A DNA stretch of 64,000 bases from Rickettsia endosymbiont of Culicoides impunctatus (GCA_020410785.1 CP084573.1:744001-808000), one strand, 5' to 3'. Shown: positions 1 through 9,155, counted from the stretch's first letter. Made by a program: numbers and translations. The notes: generated from the sequence alone by a model not told the origin.

Positions 1-333
1 GTCTCTTAATAAATTATTTGGAGATACATTTACGGTTGCTGATGCAGGTGGCGTATTAACAAATGGCTGTGATATTTGCTCTATAGGTTCAGTATCTTGA
101 CTAATCGACTTGCTTTTATCGTAATCTATTAATAGTATAGAACCACCAGGAATGAGCATTCTAGGGTTTTCTTCAAAATTTTTAAGCACACTTTTAAAAG
201 CATTTGATAAATATTCATGTGGAGGTTTAGCTAATACTACAGAAACATAGAGTATATTAACATAAAAACAACTCAATATAAGACATTTAATTACCTTCTT
301 TATTCCTGTAAAAGTTTTATCTAATATTGACAT
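1..333 (-). CDS. Partial exported protein, function not recognised
   Basis: The gene runs off the left edge; 111 N-terminal codons are visible from an ATG at 331-333. Residues about 12-35 form a hydrophobic segment ending in VVLA, which looks like a Sec signal peptide or an N-terminal anchor. After it comes a hydrophilic stretch with the short motif GGSILLIDYDKS, then a low-complexity S/T/P/N/V-rich part. It lies downstream of mrcA in the same direction, about 140 bases away. In many alphaproteobacteria a cell-wall amidase sits next to mrcA, but nothing visible here proves that identity. I do not recognise the family. Confidence 0.6.
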   Translation of the reverse strand, partial: MSILDKTFTGIKKVIKCLILSCFYVNILYVSVVLAKPPHEYLSNAFKSVLKNFEENPRMLIPGGSILLIDYDKSKSISQDTEPIEQISQPFVNTPPASATVNVSPNNLLRD

Positions 334-465
334 ATTGATATTACTTCCAATTCATTACGTTCAGTTAGTGAATACCTCTATTTAATAAATGAGTACTCAA
401 ACGTTACTGTCAGGCAATAATTGAAATAGTATCATAGTATTATCCGTTGTCTAGACAAATCTTGT

Positions 466-479
466 CCACAGAGCCTAAT
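466..479. repeat. Solitary end of the CTAGGCTCTGTG repeat family
   Basis: The bases CCACAGAGCCTAATA overlap the mrcA stop codon. The same CACAGAGCCTAG end is found at 9190-9202, 914-928 past base 11000, 20683-20692 and as both ends of the element at 39647-39811. This copy looks like a degraded remnant. Confidence 0.4.
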
Positions 480-2844
480 ATACCTCCTGAGAATTATCTT
501 TTTCAGGTGAGCTATTATGGAAATCATCATTATCTTGGGTCTCTTGTTGATAATCTAATATCTGTATATCATGAGTTTTGAATGCTTCCATAATACTACC
601 AGAAGAGGTAATTTTACCGGTTTGTGGATTTACTGGTAATAATTTAATCGATTCTGGTATTTTAAACGCCAGTGAAGGGATATCAGAATATGCCTTTTCC
701 ATAAAGTCGATAAATATTGGCAAGGCAACACTTGACCCTGTGGCAGTTTTTCCAAGTGTTTTTGGTGTATCATAGCCAATATATGTTCCAACAATTATTT
801 TGGGAGTAAAACCAATAAACCAAGTATCCATACTATCATTGGTGGTACCGCTTTTACCAGCTATAACCTTACCAAGTTTCTTTGCAGCTATTGCGGTACC
901 TCTTTCAACTGCTCCAGTAAGAAATGAGACAATCTGATAATCACTTGCCTCATCGGTAATCATTCGACAATCTGGTTGAGACAAGATAGGCGGTGATACG
1001 TTATCAGTAAGCTGGGAATCAGATACACTACAATTTTCACATTCTCTATTGTCTCTACGATAAATTATTTTACCGTTACGATCTTTAATGAGTTCGACAA
1101 AATGTGGGGTGACTTTTTTCCCTGAATTGGCAATTATTGCATAAGCGTTGGTCATTCTTTCTAAGGTAGTTTCAAGTGTCCCAATTACTATAGAAGGAAA
1201 TTTCTTTGGCTCATCATTAATGCCGAATCGCTTGATTATTTCAGCAACTTTGTTTAGTCCTATAGATTGGGCTACCCTAACTGTAACAGGGTTCCGTGAT
1301 TTCTCAAGACCTGTACGCATAGTAATTAAACCCAAAAAATCCCCTTTGTAATTTTTTGGTCGCCAAACTGGCATACCAGGACCTTGTGGAACCTCTACTT
1401 TACTATCTTCAAAAATTCTATTTGGCTGGATGGCGTTTTCTAAAGCAGCCAGATAAACAAAAGTTTTACTGAGTGATCCTGGTTGTCGTAAAGCCTGAGT
1501 AACACGATCAAATTTACTAACCGCAAAATCATACCCACCAACACTTGCAAGCACTTGCCCTGTTGTAGGGTTCATCACCATAATAGCCCCATTAACAGTA
1601 GGAATTTGCCTTAAAGAGTAATTAGCATTTACTTTTTCAACTACTATAACATCCCCTTTCTGCAAAAGAGTTTTTGCAGATTTAAGGTTATTTTTCGCCC
1701 ATTTCATTTCTGATAAAGCTATTTTGGACTTACTCAAGTCGCAAAGACCAATTTCCGCTTGATTATCTGAAACATTTAATACTACCGCCAATTGATATTC
1801 TAGAATGGCGGGTGGCTTTGTTAGTTTATTTAAATTATCTTGCCAGTTATTTATATCTATATTAGTGATAACTCCTCTAAAACCATGTTTTCTGTCATAT
1901 TCTCTTATACCTTTTCTAAGAGCATTTTCTGCAGCTTGCTGCATATTAGCATCAAGTGAGGTAATGACTGTTAAGCCTCCGGTATAAAAATATTCTTTAC
2001 TGCCAATTCTGCGAATAACTTCTTCCCGTACTTGCTCAGCATAATAACCGGCGGTAACGGTTTCGCTACGATCCCGCTTTTGTAAAGTAATTGCCGTATC
2101 TATTGCCTCTTTTGCTATTTCTTGCGTTATATAACCATCTTCCAACATTCTAATAATGACATAATCTCTACGCTCTTTTACCCTGGCATAATTTCTTTCC
2201 GGGTTAAAATTTGATGGAGCTTTTGGTAACCCAGCAATAAAAGCTGATTCAGCAAGAGTTAAATCGTCAATAGATTTATTAAAATAATTTTGAGCAGCCA
2301 TGGCAACTCCGTAGGCTCCCCTACCAAAAAATGTTTGATTAAGATATAGCTCCAAAATTTGATCTTTAGTAAAGGTTTTTGAGACCATATAGGATAAAAT
2401 TGCCTCTTTAATCTTACGTTCTATCGATACCTCGGAGGTTAATAAAAAATTCTTAACTACTTGCTGGGTAATAGTTGACCCTCCTTCCACCCTACGGTGG
2501 TGTACAATATTAGAAATATTTAGTATTGCTGCTCTGATTATGCTTATAATATCAACTCCTGAATGTTCAAAAAAATTCTTATCTTCAGCTGAAATAAAAG
2601 CCTCTATAAGAGAGCGTGGCACACTACTAATAGGTACAAAAACTCTACGTTCTAAAGCATATTCCTCCATTAATTTTCCATTTTGGGCATACACTCTTGT
2701 TACCGATGGTGGATGATAATCGGCAAGTTGTGAGTAGTCCGGTAAATCCTTAGAGTAATTATACAACAAATATATACAAGCACTAATAGCTATTAGCCCT
2801 AATATTAAAAATAATTTAAAAAATACGTAAAAAAGTTTGAACAT
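475..2844 (-). CDS. mrcA: Penicillin-binding protein 1A (bifunctional transglycosylase/transpeptidase)
   Basis: Class A PBP that polymerises lipid II into glycan strands and cross-links the peptides in the periplasm. The 789-residue length is normal for MrcA of alphaproteobacteria. A single N-terminal membrane anchor spans residues about 5-28. The glycosyltransferase domain follows, with the catalytic glutamate at about 87 (EDKNFF), then GGSTITQQ and the ELYLNQTFFGRGAYG motif. The transpeptidase domain shows an SxxK box (GSLSK), an SxN box (SRN) and a KSGTT box near residue 660. All key residues are present, so it should be active. Start is the ATG at 2844. The upstream gap holds an IS remnant, so it probably has its own promoter. 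Confidence 0.96.
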   Translation of the reverse strand: MFKLFYVFFKLFLILGLIAISACIYLLYNYSKDLPDYSQLADYHPPSVTRVYAQNGKLMEEYALERRVFVPISSVPRSLIEAFISAEDKNFFEHSGVDIISIIRAAILNISNIVHHRRVEGGSTITQQVVKNFLLTSEVSIERKIKEAILSYMVSKTFTKDQILELYLNQTFFGRGAYGVAMAAQNYFNKSIDDLTLAESAFIAGLPKAPSNFNPERNYARVKERRDYVIIRMLEDGYITQEIAKEAIDTAITLQKRDRSETVTAGYYAEQVREEVIRRIGSKEYFYTGGLTVITSLDANMQQAAENALRKGIREYDRKHGFRGVITNIDINNWQDNLNKLTKPPAILEYQLAVVLNVSDNQAEIGLCDLSKSKIALSEMKWAKNNLKSAKTLLQKGDVIVVEKVNANYSLRQIPTVNGAIMVMNPTTGQVLASVGGYDFAVSKFDRVTQALRQPGSLSKTFVYLAALENAIQPNRIFEDSKVEVPQGPGMPVWRPKNYKGDFLGLITMRTGLEKSRNPVTVRVAQSIGLNKVAEIIKRFGINDEPKKFPSIVIGTLETTLERMTNAYAIIANSGKKVTPHFVELIKDRNGKIIYRRDNRECENCSVSDSQLTDNVSPPILSQPDCRMITDEASDYQIVSFLTGAVERGTAIAAKKLGKVIAGKSGTTNDSMDTWFIGFTPKIIVGTYIGYDTPKTLGKTATGSSVALPIFIDFMEKAYSDIPSLAFKIPESIKLLPVNPQTGKITSSGSIMEAFKTHDIQILDYQQETQDNDDFHNSSPEKDNSQEVY

Positions 2845-2949
2845 CGTTATATTATCAATTTATTACAGAGGTTTAGGAGGCTGTATACTCAAATATGAAA
2901 TATGATAAAGCACTATAGAGACTATCAACCTCGTTATATAAATGTTTGT

Positions 2950-3059
2950 TATAGTCAATTGATTAGAAGTTGGTGACGTCGTCACTCGTCGCTCGCCTAT
3001 TACTTATAGGCGTCGCTCCATCGTTCCTAGCACCAAATTCCCCTGAATTGAATACTATA
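2950..3059. repeat. RPE-like palindromic repeat, copy A
   Basis: The ~107-bp unit starts TATAGTCAATT, contains TGGTGACGTCGTC and GCCTATTACTTATAGGC, and ends close to GAATT..ACTATA. Three other copies (11804-11910, 32044-32150, 60608-60714) share the same core. This copy joins the end of an IS4-like transposase fragment and provides its last ~30 codons. Its inverted ends are less perfect than in the other copies. Confidence 0.85.
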
Positions 3060-3233
3060 CCTATACATCTATCAACTTTTTTTATTTTATGTTTTACTTT
3101 ACTATCACCACTCAAGTTCCTGCCAATTGCACTCAAAGACAAATTCTGACTATATCGCAAGCCTTCTGCAACATCAAGTAACGCATTTAAACGATTATTT
3201 GTATAAAAGGACAATGTTCTTTTATTACTTCAT
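2963..3233 (-). pseudogene. IS4-family transposase N-terminal remnant fused to RPE-like repeat
   Basis: Reading minus from about 3233, an ATG is followed by a frame break, after which a frame runs with NNRLNALLDVAEGL and LSLSAIGRNLSG, a pattern typical of the N-terminus of IS4-type transposases. Only about 50 transposase residues survive. The frame then enters the RPE-like repeat (GARNDGATPISNRRATSD) and stops. The DDE catalytic core is absent, so it is non-functional. The only in-frame start for the open part is a TTG at 3214. The break near the first codons fits a two-base deletion. It is a fossil of insertion activity between mrcA and the lpt genes. Confidence 0.7.
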
Positions 3234-3419
3234 TTAATACTGTTTTTACATCCATAACCTAACTATCTCCATCATCATTAAATAATGATGATATTCTATC
3301 AATTCTTGCTATTTTGCAACAATTTCCTGGGGATGCATCAGCTCGCAATGACGGGCTATTGCAAGGTGTTCGTAGTGACGTCTTATGGTAAGTAATGGTT
3401 ATATCGTCACCATAGCCTG
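3060..3419. other. Non-coding gap with IS remnant and repeat fragments
   Basis: Apart from the IS4-like remnant at its left end, this gap holds a small palindrome at about 3275-3295 (ATCATCATTAAATAATGATGAT) and a fragment of the interspersed CGCAATGACG repeat at about 3341-3385. No intact gene is visible. Confidence 0.5.
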
Positions 3420-4157
3420 TTACAGAGAGAAAGATTGTCCTAAATATACTTCCTTTACTTGATAGCTTGTAGCTATTTCTTGTGGTGTTCCTTCTAATAG
3501 TACTTTTCCATTGTAAATGACGTATGCCCTATCAACTATATTGAGGGTATCTCTAACATTATGATCAGTGATTAAGATGCCGATATTGCGGTTACGTAAG
3601 TGTACGATCAAATTTTTAAGATCCTCAATCGCTAGTGGATCAATACCTGCAAGCGGTTCGTCAAGCATAATAAATTTAGGGTCTAATGCTATTGCTCTTG
3701 CAATTTCTAGCCTACGCCTTTCTCCGCCGGATAATCCTGTTGCCGGCATGTCTTGTAGATGGAGAATAGAAAATTCTTTAAGTAAATCTAATGTTTTTTG
3801 TTCGATAATTTCTTGATCATTTTCTAAAGCCTCTAGCATTAATCTAATATTATCTCCGACAGATAACCCACGAAAAATTGATGGCTCTTGAGGAAGATAG
3901 CTAAAACCAAACCTAGCTCGTAAATAAATTGGTAAATGAGTAATATCATGATCGTTATAAAATAATGCCCCACTATCTGGCTTGGTAAGCCCTATAATAA
4001 TACTAAAACAGGTAGTTTTACCTGCACCGTTTGGACCAAAAAGACCAACTATTTCTCCTGTTTTTAATTGAAGAGATACGTCGTTTAATATCACCCTCTT
4101 ATTATAAGATTTTGAAATACTATTTACTTGTAATTTATCTATTATTAAAGGTGACAT
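3420..4157 (-). CDS. lptB: LPS export ABC transporter ATP-binding protein LptB
   Basis: Cytoplasmic ATPase that powers extraction of lipopolysaccharide from the inner membrane by LptB2FGC. The motifs are complete: Walker A GPNGAGKTT, Q-loop LPQEPSIF, signature LSGGERRR, Walker B FIMLDEPLAGIDP and the H-loop ITDHN. I chose the ATG at 4157. An in-frame TTG 15 bases upstream (4172) abuts the lptA stop, but it has no better ribosome site. With the ATG start, a GGAA lies about 11 bases upstream. The gene directly follows lptA, lptC and kdsD on the same strand, so this is one LPS operon. Confidence 0.95.
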   Translation of the reverse strand: MSPLIIDKLQVNSISKSYNKRVILNDVSLQLKTGEIVGLFGPNGAGKTTCFSIIIGLTKPDSGALFYNDHDITHLPIYLRARFGFSYLPQEPSIFRGLSVGDNIRLMLEALENDQEIIEQKTLDLLKEFSILHLQDMPATGLSGGERRRLEIARAIALDPKFIMLDEPLAGIDPLAIEDLKNLIVHLRNRNIGILITDHNVRDTLNIVDRAYVIYNGKVLLEGTPQEIATSYQVKEVYLGQSFSL

Positions 4158-4172
4158 AATTCTTTGTTCCAA

Positions 4173-4643
4173 TTAATTATTGGATTTACTATAATTTACA
4201 TTATTGAGTTTGGTATAATATACTAGCTTGTCGGTTTTTATAATACCATTTTTATTTTGTACTATTACGTCACCAAGCAGGACTATCTCTTTTCTTTCCA
4301 CAAAATATTTGGCAGAAGTAGCAATTAATAATTCCTGACCATCATTCCTCTTAGCAATCAATCTTGACGGTATGGATATGTAATTAATAGTTTTTTTATT
4401 ATCAACTATTTTATAAAAAATTTCTAAATTAGTCGTTTTCACCATTATATCATCAAACCATAAAATCACCTCACCCGTAAAAAAAGCTTGCTGTTTAGTC
4501 TGGTCAATTACTAAATTATCAGAATTAATATACAATTTATCCATACTAGAATGTTTTGAGTATGGATGTTCTCCATAAACTATTGCTGAGTTCATTATTA
4601 AGAAAAGCAACATACAGCAAATCATGCTAAAAATCTGATACAT
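4173..4643 (-). CDS. lptA: LPS transport periplasmic protein LptA
   Basis: Periplasmic bridge protein of the Lpt pathway, which hands LPS from LptC to LptD. It is about 156 residues, the usual size. The N-terminus is a signal peptide (hydrophobic MICCMLLFLIMNS, cleavage probably after VYG). The body is the OstA-like beta-jellyroll, seen as DNLVIDQTKQQAFFTGEV and later VLLGDVIVQ. It overlaps the end of lptC by 17 bases from the ATG at 4643; a later ATG at 4625, just past the lptC stop, is also possible. The stop is immediately followed by lptB. The identity rests on the OstA-like body and the lptC-lptA-lptB order. Confidence 0.9.
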   Translation of the reverse strand: MYQIFSMICCMLLFLIMNSAIVYGEHPYSKHSSMDKLYINSDNLVIDQTKQQAFFTGEVILWFDDIMVKTTNLEIFYKIVDNKKTINYISIPSRLIAKRNDGQELLIATSAKYFVERKEIVLLGDVIVQNKNGIIKTDKLVYYTKLNNVNYSKSNN

Positions 4644-5292
4644 CAATAATCGTTGATACGCTACCTTTGAAATTTATAATATTATTGTCATTTGTGGAAT
4701 TAAAATTATCAGAAGTAATTTGACAATTTTTATAAGACAATATCACGCCTGTTCTACTAAATGTTTCTTTATTTAGTAAATTAAGTTGGGCTTCTTGTGC
4801 TTTTAATATGCTTTCTCCTAAAAAAAACTGGACATCATCTCTTAATTCTAACACATGACTATTCTCATTCAATATACCATTTTTTGCATTGATCACTAAT
4901 AGTTTATTGTCATTTATTTTATATTTAGCGTTAATTTCTTCTAATGCATATTTATTATCTAAAGTCCTAACCGCTTGTACAGCCTGAATTTGATAAGGAT
5001 TTAAGTTTTTATTTACCCCATTAAAAGTTGAATTTGAAATTTTTATTTCATAATTTGTTTTATCACTTGGGCTAAAAGAGCTATTCCCACTATTGTTTTC
5101 AATTAATTCTAAATTATTATTAATGGGATTAAAATTGATATAAATTAAGTATAAGGTTAGTACTAGCCCTAAACAAGATAAGATTTTTGATATACTAATT
5201 GAACGTCTATAAGATGAAATGATTGCACTACTACTTTTATCGATGAAGGGAATTTTAACCATAGTACTACCAACATTATCATGGACATTCAT
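4627..5292 (-). CDS. lptC: LPS export periplasmic anchor LptC
   Basis: Bitopic inner-membrane protein that docks LptA onto the LptBFG transporter. The 221 residues have one membrane span at about 33-50 (ISKILSCLGLVLTLYLIYI) and a periplasmic LptC-type beta domain (NGILNENSHVLELRDDV, EAQLNLLNKETF). The cytoplasmic N-tail of about 30 residues is longer than in E. coli. The ATG overlaps the kdsD stop by one base (TAATG), which implies translational coupling. Sequence conservation of LptC is low; context with lptA and lptB supports the call. Confidence 0.88.
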   Translation of the reverse strand: MNVHDNVGSTMVKIPFIDKSSSAIISSYRRSISISKILSCLGLVLTLYLIYINFNPINNNLELIENNSGNSSFSPSDKTNYEIKISNSTFNGVNKNLNPYQIQAVQAVRTLDNKYALEEINAKYKINDNKLLVINAKNGILNENSHVLELRDDVQFFLGESILKAQEAQLNLLNKETFSRTGVILSYKNCQITSDNFNSTNDNNIINFKGSVSTIIDVSDF

Positions 5293-6242
5293 TAACTAAT
5301 TCCTGCCCGAAGTAAGTCATGGATATGCACAATACCAATAACTATATTATTTTCAGTTACCGGTATGCTAGTAATTGATTTGCTATTCATGACACCTAAG
5401 GCCTCTCCTGCTAATTTCGAGGAAGAAATTTGTTGTGGATTAGCAGTCATTACATCGCATGCATATTTCATATTTATTTTATCGTTAATATGTCTACGTA
5501 AATCTCCATCTGTTATAATACCAACCAAACTTAAACCTTTATCTACTACTATAGCACATCCAAGGCTTTTTTGATTCATAACTAATATAGTATCAGTAAA
5601 TGAAGTATCGGCATATACTAAAGGCAACTGATCTTTTACCCTCATTAAACTTTCCACCTTGATAAGATTAGCTCCAATCTTTCCTCCAGGATGATATAGC
5701 CGAAAATCATCTTCCGAAAAACCTCGAGCTTCATGTATAGAAGTGGTAAGTGCATCTCCAAGAGATAACATCATTATTGCGGAAGTTGTCGGAGCTGCAA
5801 TATAGGATGCTTCATTAATTCTTGGTATTAATAATAAAAAATCGCTATTGATTGCTATAGTAGAGTTGGCATTCATAGTCATGGCAACTATCTTTATAGA
5901 AAATCGCTTACAATATTTCATTATATCAAATAATTCTTTGGTCTCTCCTGAATTAGATAACATGAAAATTAAATCGCCTTCAGTTACCATCCCAAGATCA
6001 CCGTGGCTAGCCTCAGCTGGGTGCAGATAAAAAGCAGCCGTACCAGTAGAAGCAAAACTTGCTGCTATCTTATGGGCTATATAACCACTTTTTCCTATAC
6101 CAGTTAAAATAATCCTGCCTTTACAATTAATTATATGATCTACTACATTATCAAAACAACTAGGAATATTATTAGATAATTCAATTAGTGCAGTAGATTC
6201 TTTTAATATAACTCTTTTGGCAACGTCACGATGATAGTGCAT
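5292..6242 (-). CDS. kdsD: D-arabinose 5-phosphate isomerase, KpsF/GutQ family
   Basis: Converts D-ribulose 5-phosphate to D-arabinose 5-phosphate, the first step towards Kdo of LPS. The 316-residue protein has the family layout. A SIS sugar-isomerase domain spans about residues 25-175, with GIGKSGYIAHKIAASFASTG and HPAEASHGDLGMV. Two CBS domains follow, at about 200-316 (MRVKDQLPLV and VMTANPQQIS, GIITDGDLRRH). It is the first gene of the run kdsD-lptC-lptA-lptB, matching Kdo synthesis to LPS export. Start is ATG at 6242. Confidence 0.94.
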   Translation of the reverse strand: MHYHRDVAKRVILKESTALIELSNNIPSCFDNVVDHIINCKGRIILTGIGKSGYIAHKIAASFASTGTAAFYLHPAEASHGDLGMVTEGDLIFMLSNSGETKELFDIMKYCKRFSIKIVAMTMNANSTIAINSDFLLLIPRINEASYIAAPTTSAIMMLSLGDALTTSIHEARGFSEDDFRLYHPGGKIGANLIKVESLMRVKDQLPLVYADTSFTDTILVMNQKSLGCAIVVDKGLSLVGIITDGDLRRHINDKINMKYACDVMTANPQQISSSKLAGEALGVMNSKSITSIPVTENNIVIGIVHIHDLLRAGIS

Positions 6243-6263
6243 TTTTACTCTAACCCTAACAAA

Positions 6264-6875
6264 TTATATATCAAACCTTATACCAAGCGTTACATTATGA
6301 CCTTTATAAGGCAATGACTTAATATAATTCTCTTTTGTGCTACCAAAATCTTTCCAACTATAAGCTATCTCAACTTTTACCACAGGAGCTAATTTGGCAG
6401 CAACTCCAAGAGTAAGATGGTAAACTAGATTATTTTTTTTGTTAGTAGAAGTTGAAGCACCAAGCTTATTATTACCGATAATTTCGTTTTTCAGCTGACC
6501 AACCCCAGCACCAAGCCCAATAAAGAATTCACAAATACTTATATCAAAAACATCTACATAACCACTAAGCACTAAAGTAGTAATTTGGGATTTAATTTTT
6601 GAGTCTGTACCGGCAAAAAAATACTTTGATTGCTGATTAGCAAAAAAATTAAGCATAAGATCAGCTCTAACATTATCTAGAATGTAATAACCTGCACCTC
6701 CTCCGGCAACAATACCAGCCATATTATGTTTTAATTTTTTATCATTTAACTTAACATTATTCATTTTACTTGTCCCAACTTCAGCTTTCAAATAAAATTG
6801 ATTTTCAATAGCCCAAGAAGAGACAGAAAATAACAGTGAAATGCTGGTGATCGTTAGTAATAATAAATTTCTCAT
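6264..6875 (-). CDS. Outer membrane beta-barrel protein, Adr/opacity-porin-like
   Basis: The 203-residue protein has a clear signal peptide (cleavage probably after SSWA, residue 22). The remainder alternates as expected for an eight-stranded OmpA/opacity-type barrel: YYILDNVRADLMLNFF, TTLVLSGYVDVFD, FFIGLGAGVGQL, YHLTLGVAAKL, VKVEIAYSWKDFG and a final HNVTLGIRFDI. Rickettsiae carry small barrels of this kind, called Adr1/Adr2, that act as adhesins binding host vitronectin. Whether this protein is an orthologue cannot be decided by eye. It lies 21 bases upstream of kdsD on the same strand, so it may be co-transcribed. Confidence 0.7.
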   Translation of the reverse strand: MRNLLLLTITSISLLFSVSSWAIENQFYLKAEVGTSKMNNVKLNDKKLKHNMAGIVAGGGAGYYILDNVRADLMLNFFANQQSKYFFAGTDSKIKSQITTLVLSGYVDVFDISICEFFIGLGAGVGQLKNEIIGNNKLGASTSTNKKNNLVYHLTLGVAAKLAPVVKVEIAYSWKDFGSTKENYIKSLPYKGHNVTLGIRFDI

Positions 6876-6953
6876 GATTCTATTTTTTTATTTAAAGTTT
6901 ACTATAAATTATACTTATTAGCCAGCTTATTTTGTAAAATAACCAAGTACACA

Positions 6954-6987
6954 ACAAAAAAAAGGGCTAAAAAGTCCCCTTTTTTGT
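6954..6987. terminator. Bidirectional hairpin terminator candidate
   Basis: A hairpin AAAAAAGGGCT...AGTCCCCTTTTTT with A and T tracts on both sides lies in the gap between gmk and the barrel gene. On the minus strand it would end transcripts coming from gmk; on the plus strand no gene precedes it. Confidence 0.6.
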
Positions 6988-7473
6988 AGAATAAAGTAAT
7001 GAATCGATAAACTATTGATTATTAGATATCAAAATCTTATATACTCAAATGATTTGAATAATGGAGACAATAAACAAGAGGTGAAGATTTATTGGTATGA
7101 TAAAACGTTTCAAAATTATCACTAACAAATATTGAAATAGGCATAAAAGGTTTGGTCTTAAATTTAATCTTATAGCTGGAGTTTATAATTTTGATTTCAT
7201 ATGGGGTTGCGACGTATAATCTCTTTTTTTTCGAAAAGTTAGTAAGTAGGTTTAGGAAAGAGGTCTAATGGTTGCACTGGTAGCGTTAATACAGAAGATC
7301 ATTATGATTGCAAACGTTAAGTTACGTGATTTACTAGCTCTACAGAAGCAATAAAAATTTAAATTAAATTTATTTAAATTTTTATTACTCATATAAGTTG
7401 ATTCATAAAATTAGTATAAATCTGGATTGCTTCGTCGACCTACGGTCTCCTCGCAATAACGCTTGGGTTGTAA
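6988..7473. other. Non-coding gap with a possible decayed gene
   Basis: This ~490-base stretch has no intact gene. On the minus strand a frame of about 75 codons stays open from about 7278 to 7042 (…VATPYEIKIINSSYKIKF…), with no start codon and no RBS, and may be the tail of a dead gene. The element TATACTCAAATGATTTGAA lies at 7037-7056. A half copy of the TGGATTGCTTCGTCG..CTCGCAAT repeat lies at 7421-7463, close to the gmk stop. Confidence 0.4.
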
Positions 7474-8106
7474 TTATAATAATGCATGTTGCCAATCGCT
7501 ATAAAACTTATCTAAATTAAGCCTTATTCTTTTAACGCGTTCAGCGATGATTATCGAATATATTGTTTTAAGAGTGATCTCAAAATCATCATTAATAACC
7601 ACGTAATCATAATATTTAGCATATTGTACTTCTTTGGTTGCCAATTTCATACGCAACTCTATCGCTTCTTTACTATCTTGCCCTCTATTTTGAATTCGTT
7701 GTTGCAAAATACTAGGAGTTGGTGGTAGAACAAAAATTGTAATCACATTTGATAAGATTTTTTTTATGGATTTTGTACCCTGCCAATCTATATCAAATAA
7801 AACATCTAGCCCTTGACTTAGTAGCTCTTCTACAACTTTTTTAGGCGTTCCATAATAATTATTATAAATATTTGCATATTCAAGGAATGCATCTTGTTCA
7901 ATTAATTTATTAAATTCCTCTTTGGTCTTGAAATAGTAACTTACTCCATCAATCTCACCTGTCCTAGGTGTTCTGGTGGTTGCAGAGATGGATAATCTAA
8001 GATTACTGTCTATTTTTAAAGCTGCTCTTGCTAAGCTGGATTTACCAGCAGCCGAGGGGGAAGATAAAATAACAGTTAATCCTTTACTTTTCAGAGATAG
8101 TACCAT
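7474..8106 (-). CDS. gmk: Guanylate kinase
   Basis: Phosphorylates GMP to GDP with ATP in the cytoplasm. It is 210 residues, the usual size. The P-loop is SSPSAAGKSS (residues about 15-24), slightly unlike the usual SGPSGAGKSS but keeping the GKSS core. The GMP-binding part is recognisable as ISATTRTPRTGEIDGVSYYF and the YGTPKK motif. The lid and core helices (ELRMKLATKEVQYAKYYDY) and the conserved VVINDD follow. Start is ATG at 8106. It lies alone; the upstream gap contains only the divergent-side small gene at 8257-8433. Confidence 0.95.
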   Translation of the reverse strand: MVLSLKSKGLTVILSSPSAAGKSSLARAALKIDSNLRLSISATTRTPRTGEIDGVSYYFKTKEEFNKLIEQDAFLEYANIYNNYYGTPKKVVEELLSQGLDVLFDIDWQGTKSIKKILSNVITIFVLPPTPSILQQRIQNRGQDSKEAIELRMKLATKEVQYAKYYDYVVINDDFEITLKTIYSIIIAERVKRIRLNLDKFYSDWQHALL

Positions 8107-8256
8107 ATTTATTATTCTTTTATAACAGTGACTCTGAATATACTCGAATAATCTTTTGATTGAAACGAAAAAGTAAACAGATTACCCTTACTAAAAAATT
8201 GTTTGTACACAAATCTTTTTAATTACAGCCTTCTGCTTTATAAAGAATCAATAAAT

Positions 8257-8433
8257 TTAATTGCTGGTGATATTCTTATATAACAACAAAATTTTATCTT
8301 TTAACATTAATTTTTGTTTCTTCAACTGTTTGATTTTAGTATCATCCTGCAAATGTAAAAATGCAGCGTTTATTAGTCTTTGTAAATCATCATGTTTTTT
8401 TTGTAAGCTTTGTATATGATTATTGATATTCAT
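8257..8433 (-). CDS. Small DUF465-like (YdcH-type) protein, 58 aa
   Basis: An ATG at 8433 has GGAG eight bases upstream and opens a 58-codon frame. The protein is charged and helical: HIQSLQKKHDDLQRLINA, then KIKQLKKQKLMLKDKI. This pattern (helix, short link with HLQDDT, lysine-rich helix) is typical of the DUF465/YdcH family of short coiled-coil proteins, common in alphaproteobacteria and of unknown function. It lies on the same strand as gmk, about 150 bases upstream. The RBS and the family pattern make it a real gene despite its size. Confidence 0.8.
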   Translation of the reverse strand: MNINNHIQSLQKKHDDLQRLINAAFLHLQDDTKIKQLKKQKLMLKDKILLLYKNITSN

Positions 8434-8543
8434 TTTTAAACTCCATAATCAGTTAAAAACTAGGATTTCTATAAGGTCAACTTTATAAAACCAAATACTA
8501 TTTTAATACAATATAATATACTTTAAAAGGAAAAAATATAACT

Positions 8544-9122
8544 ATGACTGCTAATAATAAAAAAAAATTGCTTGTGGCAATCTCTGGAGCTTCTGGAGCC
8601 ATATATGGTATAAGATTACTTGAGATTTTACGGCAGTTAAATATTGAAAGTCATTTAATTATCTCAAAATCTGCCCATTTGACTATACTACATGAAACAG
8701 ATTACTCTATACAACAAGTACAAGAGCTAGCAGATTATTATTATAATATTTCTGATATTGGTTGTAGGATTGCTTGTGGTTCTTTTAGGACATTTGGTAT
8801 GATCATAGCTCCATGTAGCATGAAAACTCTCGCCTCAGTTGCTTGCAGCATTGAGGATAATTTAATTAGTAGAGCAGCAGGTGTTATACTGAAAGAACAA
8901 AGAAAATTAGTCTTAATGATTAGAGAAACTCCTTTACATAGGGGGCATTTAGAGAATATGTTGAAAGTAACGAGTTATGGCGGGATAATTGCTCCTCCAG
9001 TGCCGGCTTTTTATAACTTACCAGAAACCTTGGATGATATAATAAATCACTCAATTGCTCGAGTGCTTGATATTTTTGACATTGATAGTGGTTTAATAAA
9101 ACGTTGGGATGGGCTAAAATAA
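8544..9122 (+). CDS. ubiX: Flavin prenyltransferase UbiX
   Basis: Makes the prenylated FMN cofactor used by the decarboxylase UbiD in ubiquinone synthesis. The 192-residue length is standard. The N-terminal flavodoxin-like strand and loop are [31 protein letters not shown] and the [17 protein letters not shown] segment, which contains the phosphate-binding arginine and glutamate, are also characteristic. The RBS is AAAGG about ten bases before ATG. No ubiD is in view. Confidence 0.95.
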   Translation: MTANNKKKLLVAISGASGAIYGIRLLEILRQLNIESHLIISKSAHLTILHETDYSIQQVQELADYYYNISDIGCRIACGSFRTFGMIIAPCSMKTLASVACSIEDNLISRAAGVILKEQRKLVLMIRETPLHRGHLENMLKVTSYGGIIAPPVPAFYNLPETLDDIINHSIARVLDIFDIDSGLIKRWDGLK

Positions 9123-9143
9123 CCTATTAGTGTTTGAAAAATA

Positions 9144-9154
9144 TATGCTATAAT
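9144..9154 (+). promoter_or_regulatory. Candidate extended -10 promoter for the carbonic anhydrase gene
   Basis: TGCTATAAT at 9146-9154 is a TGN-extended -10 match. A weak -35 (TTAGTG) lies about 16 bases upstream. It points to the gene at 9223. Confidence 0.35.
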
Positions 9155-9155
9155 T

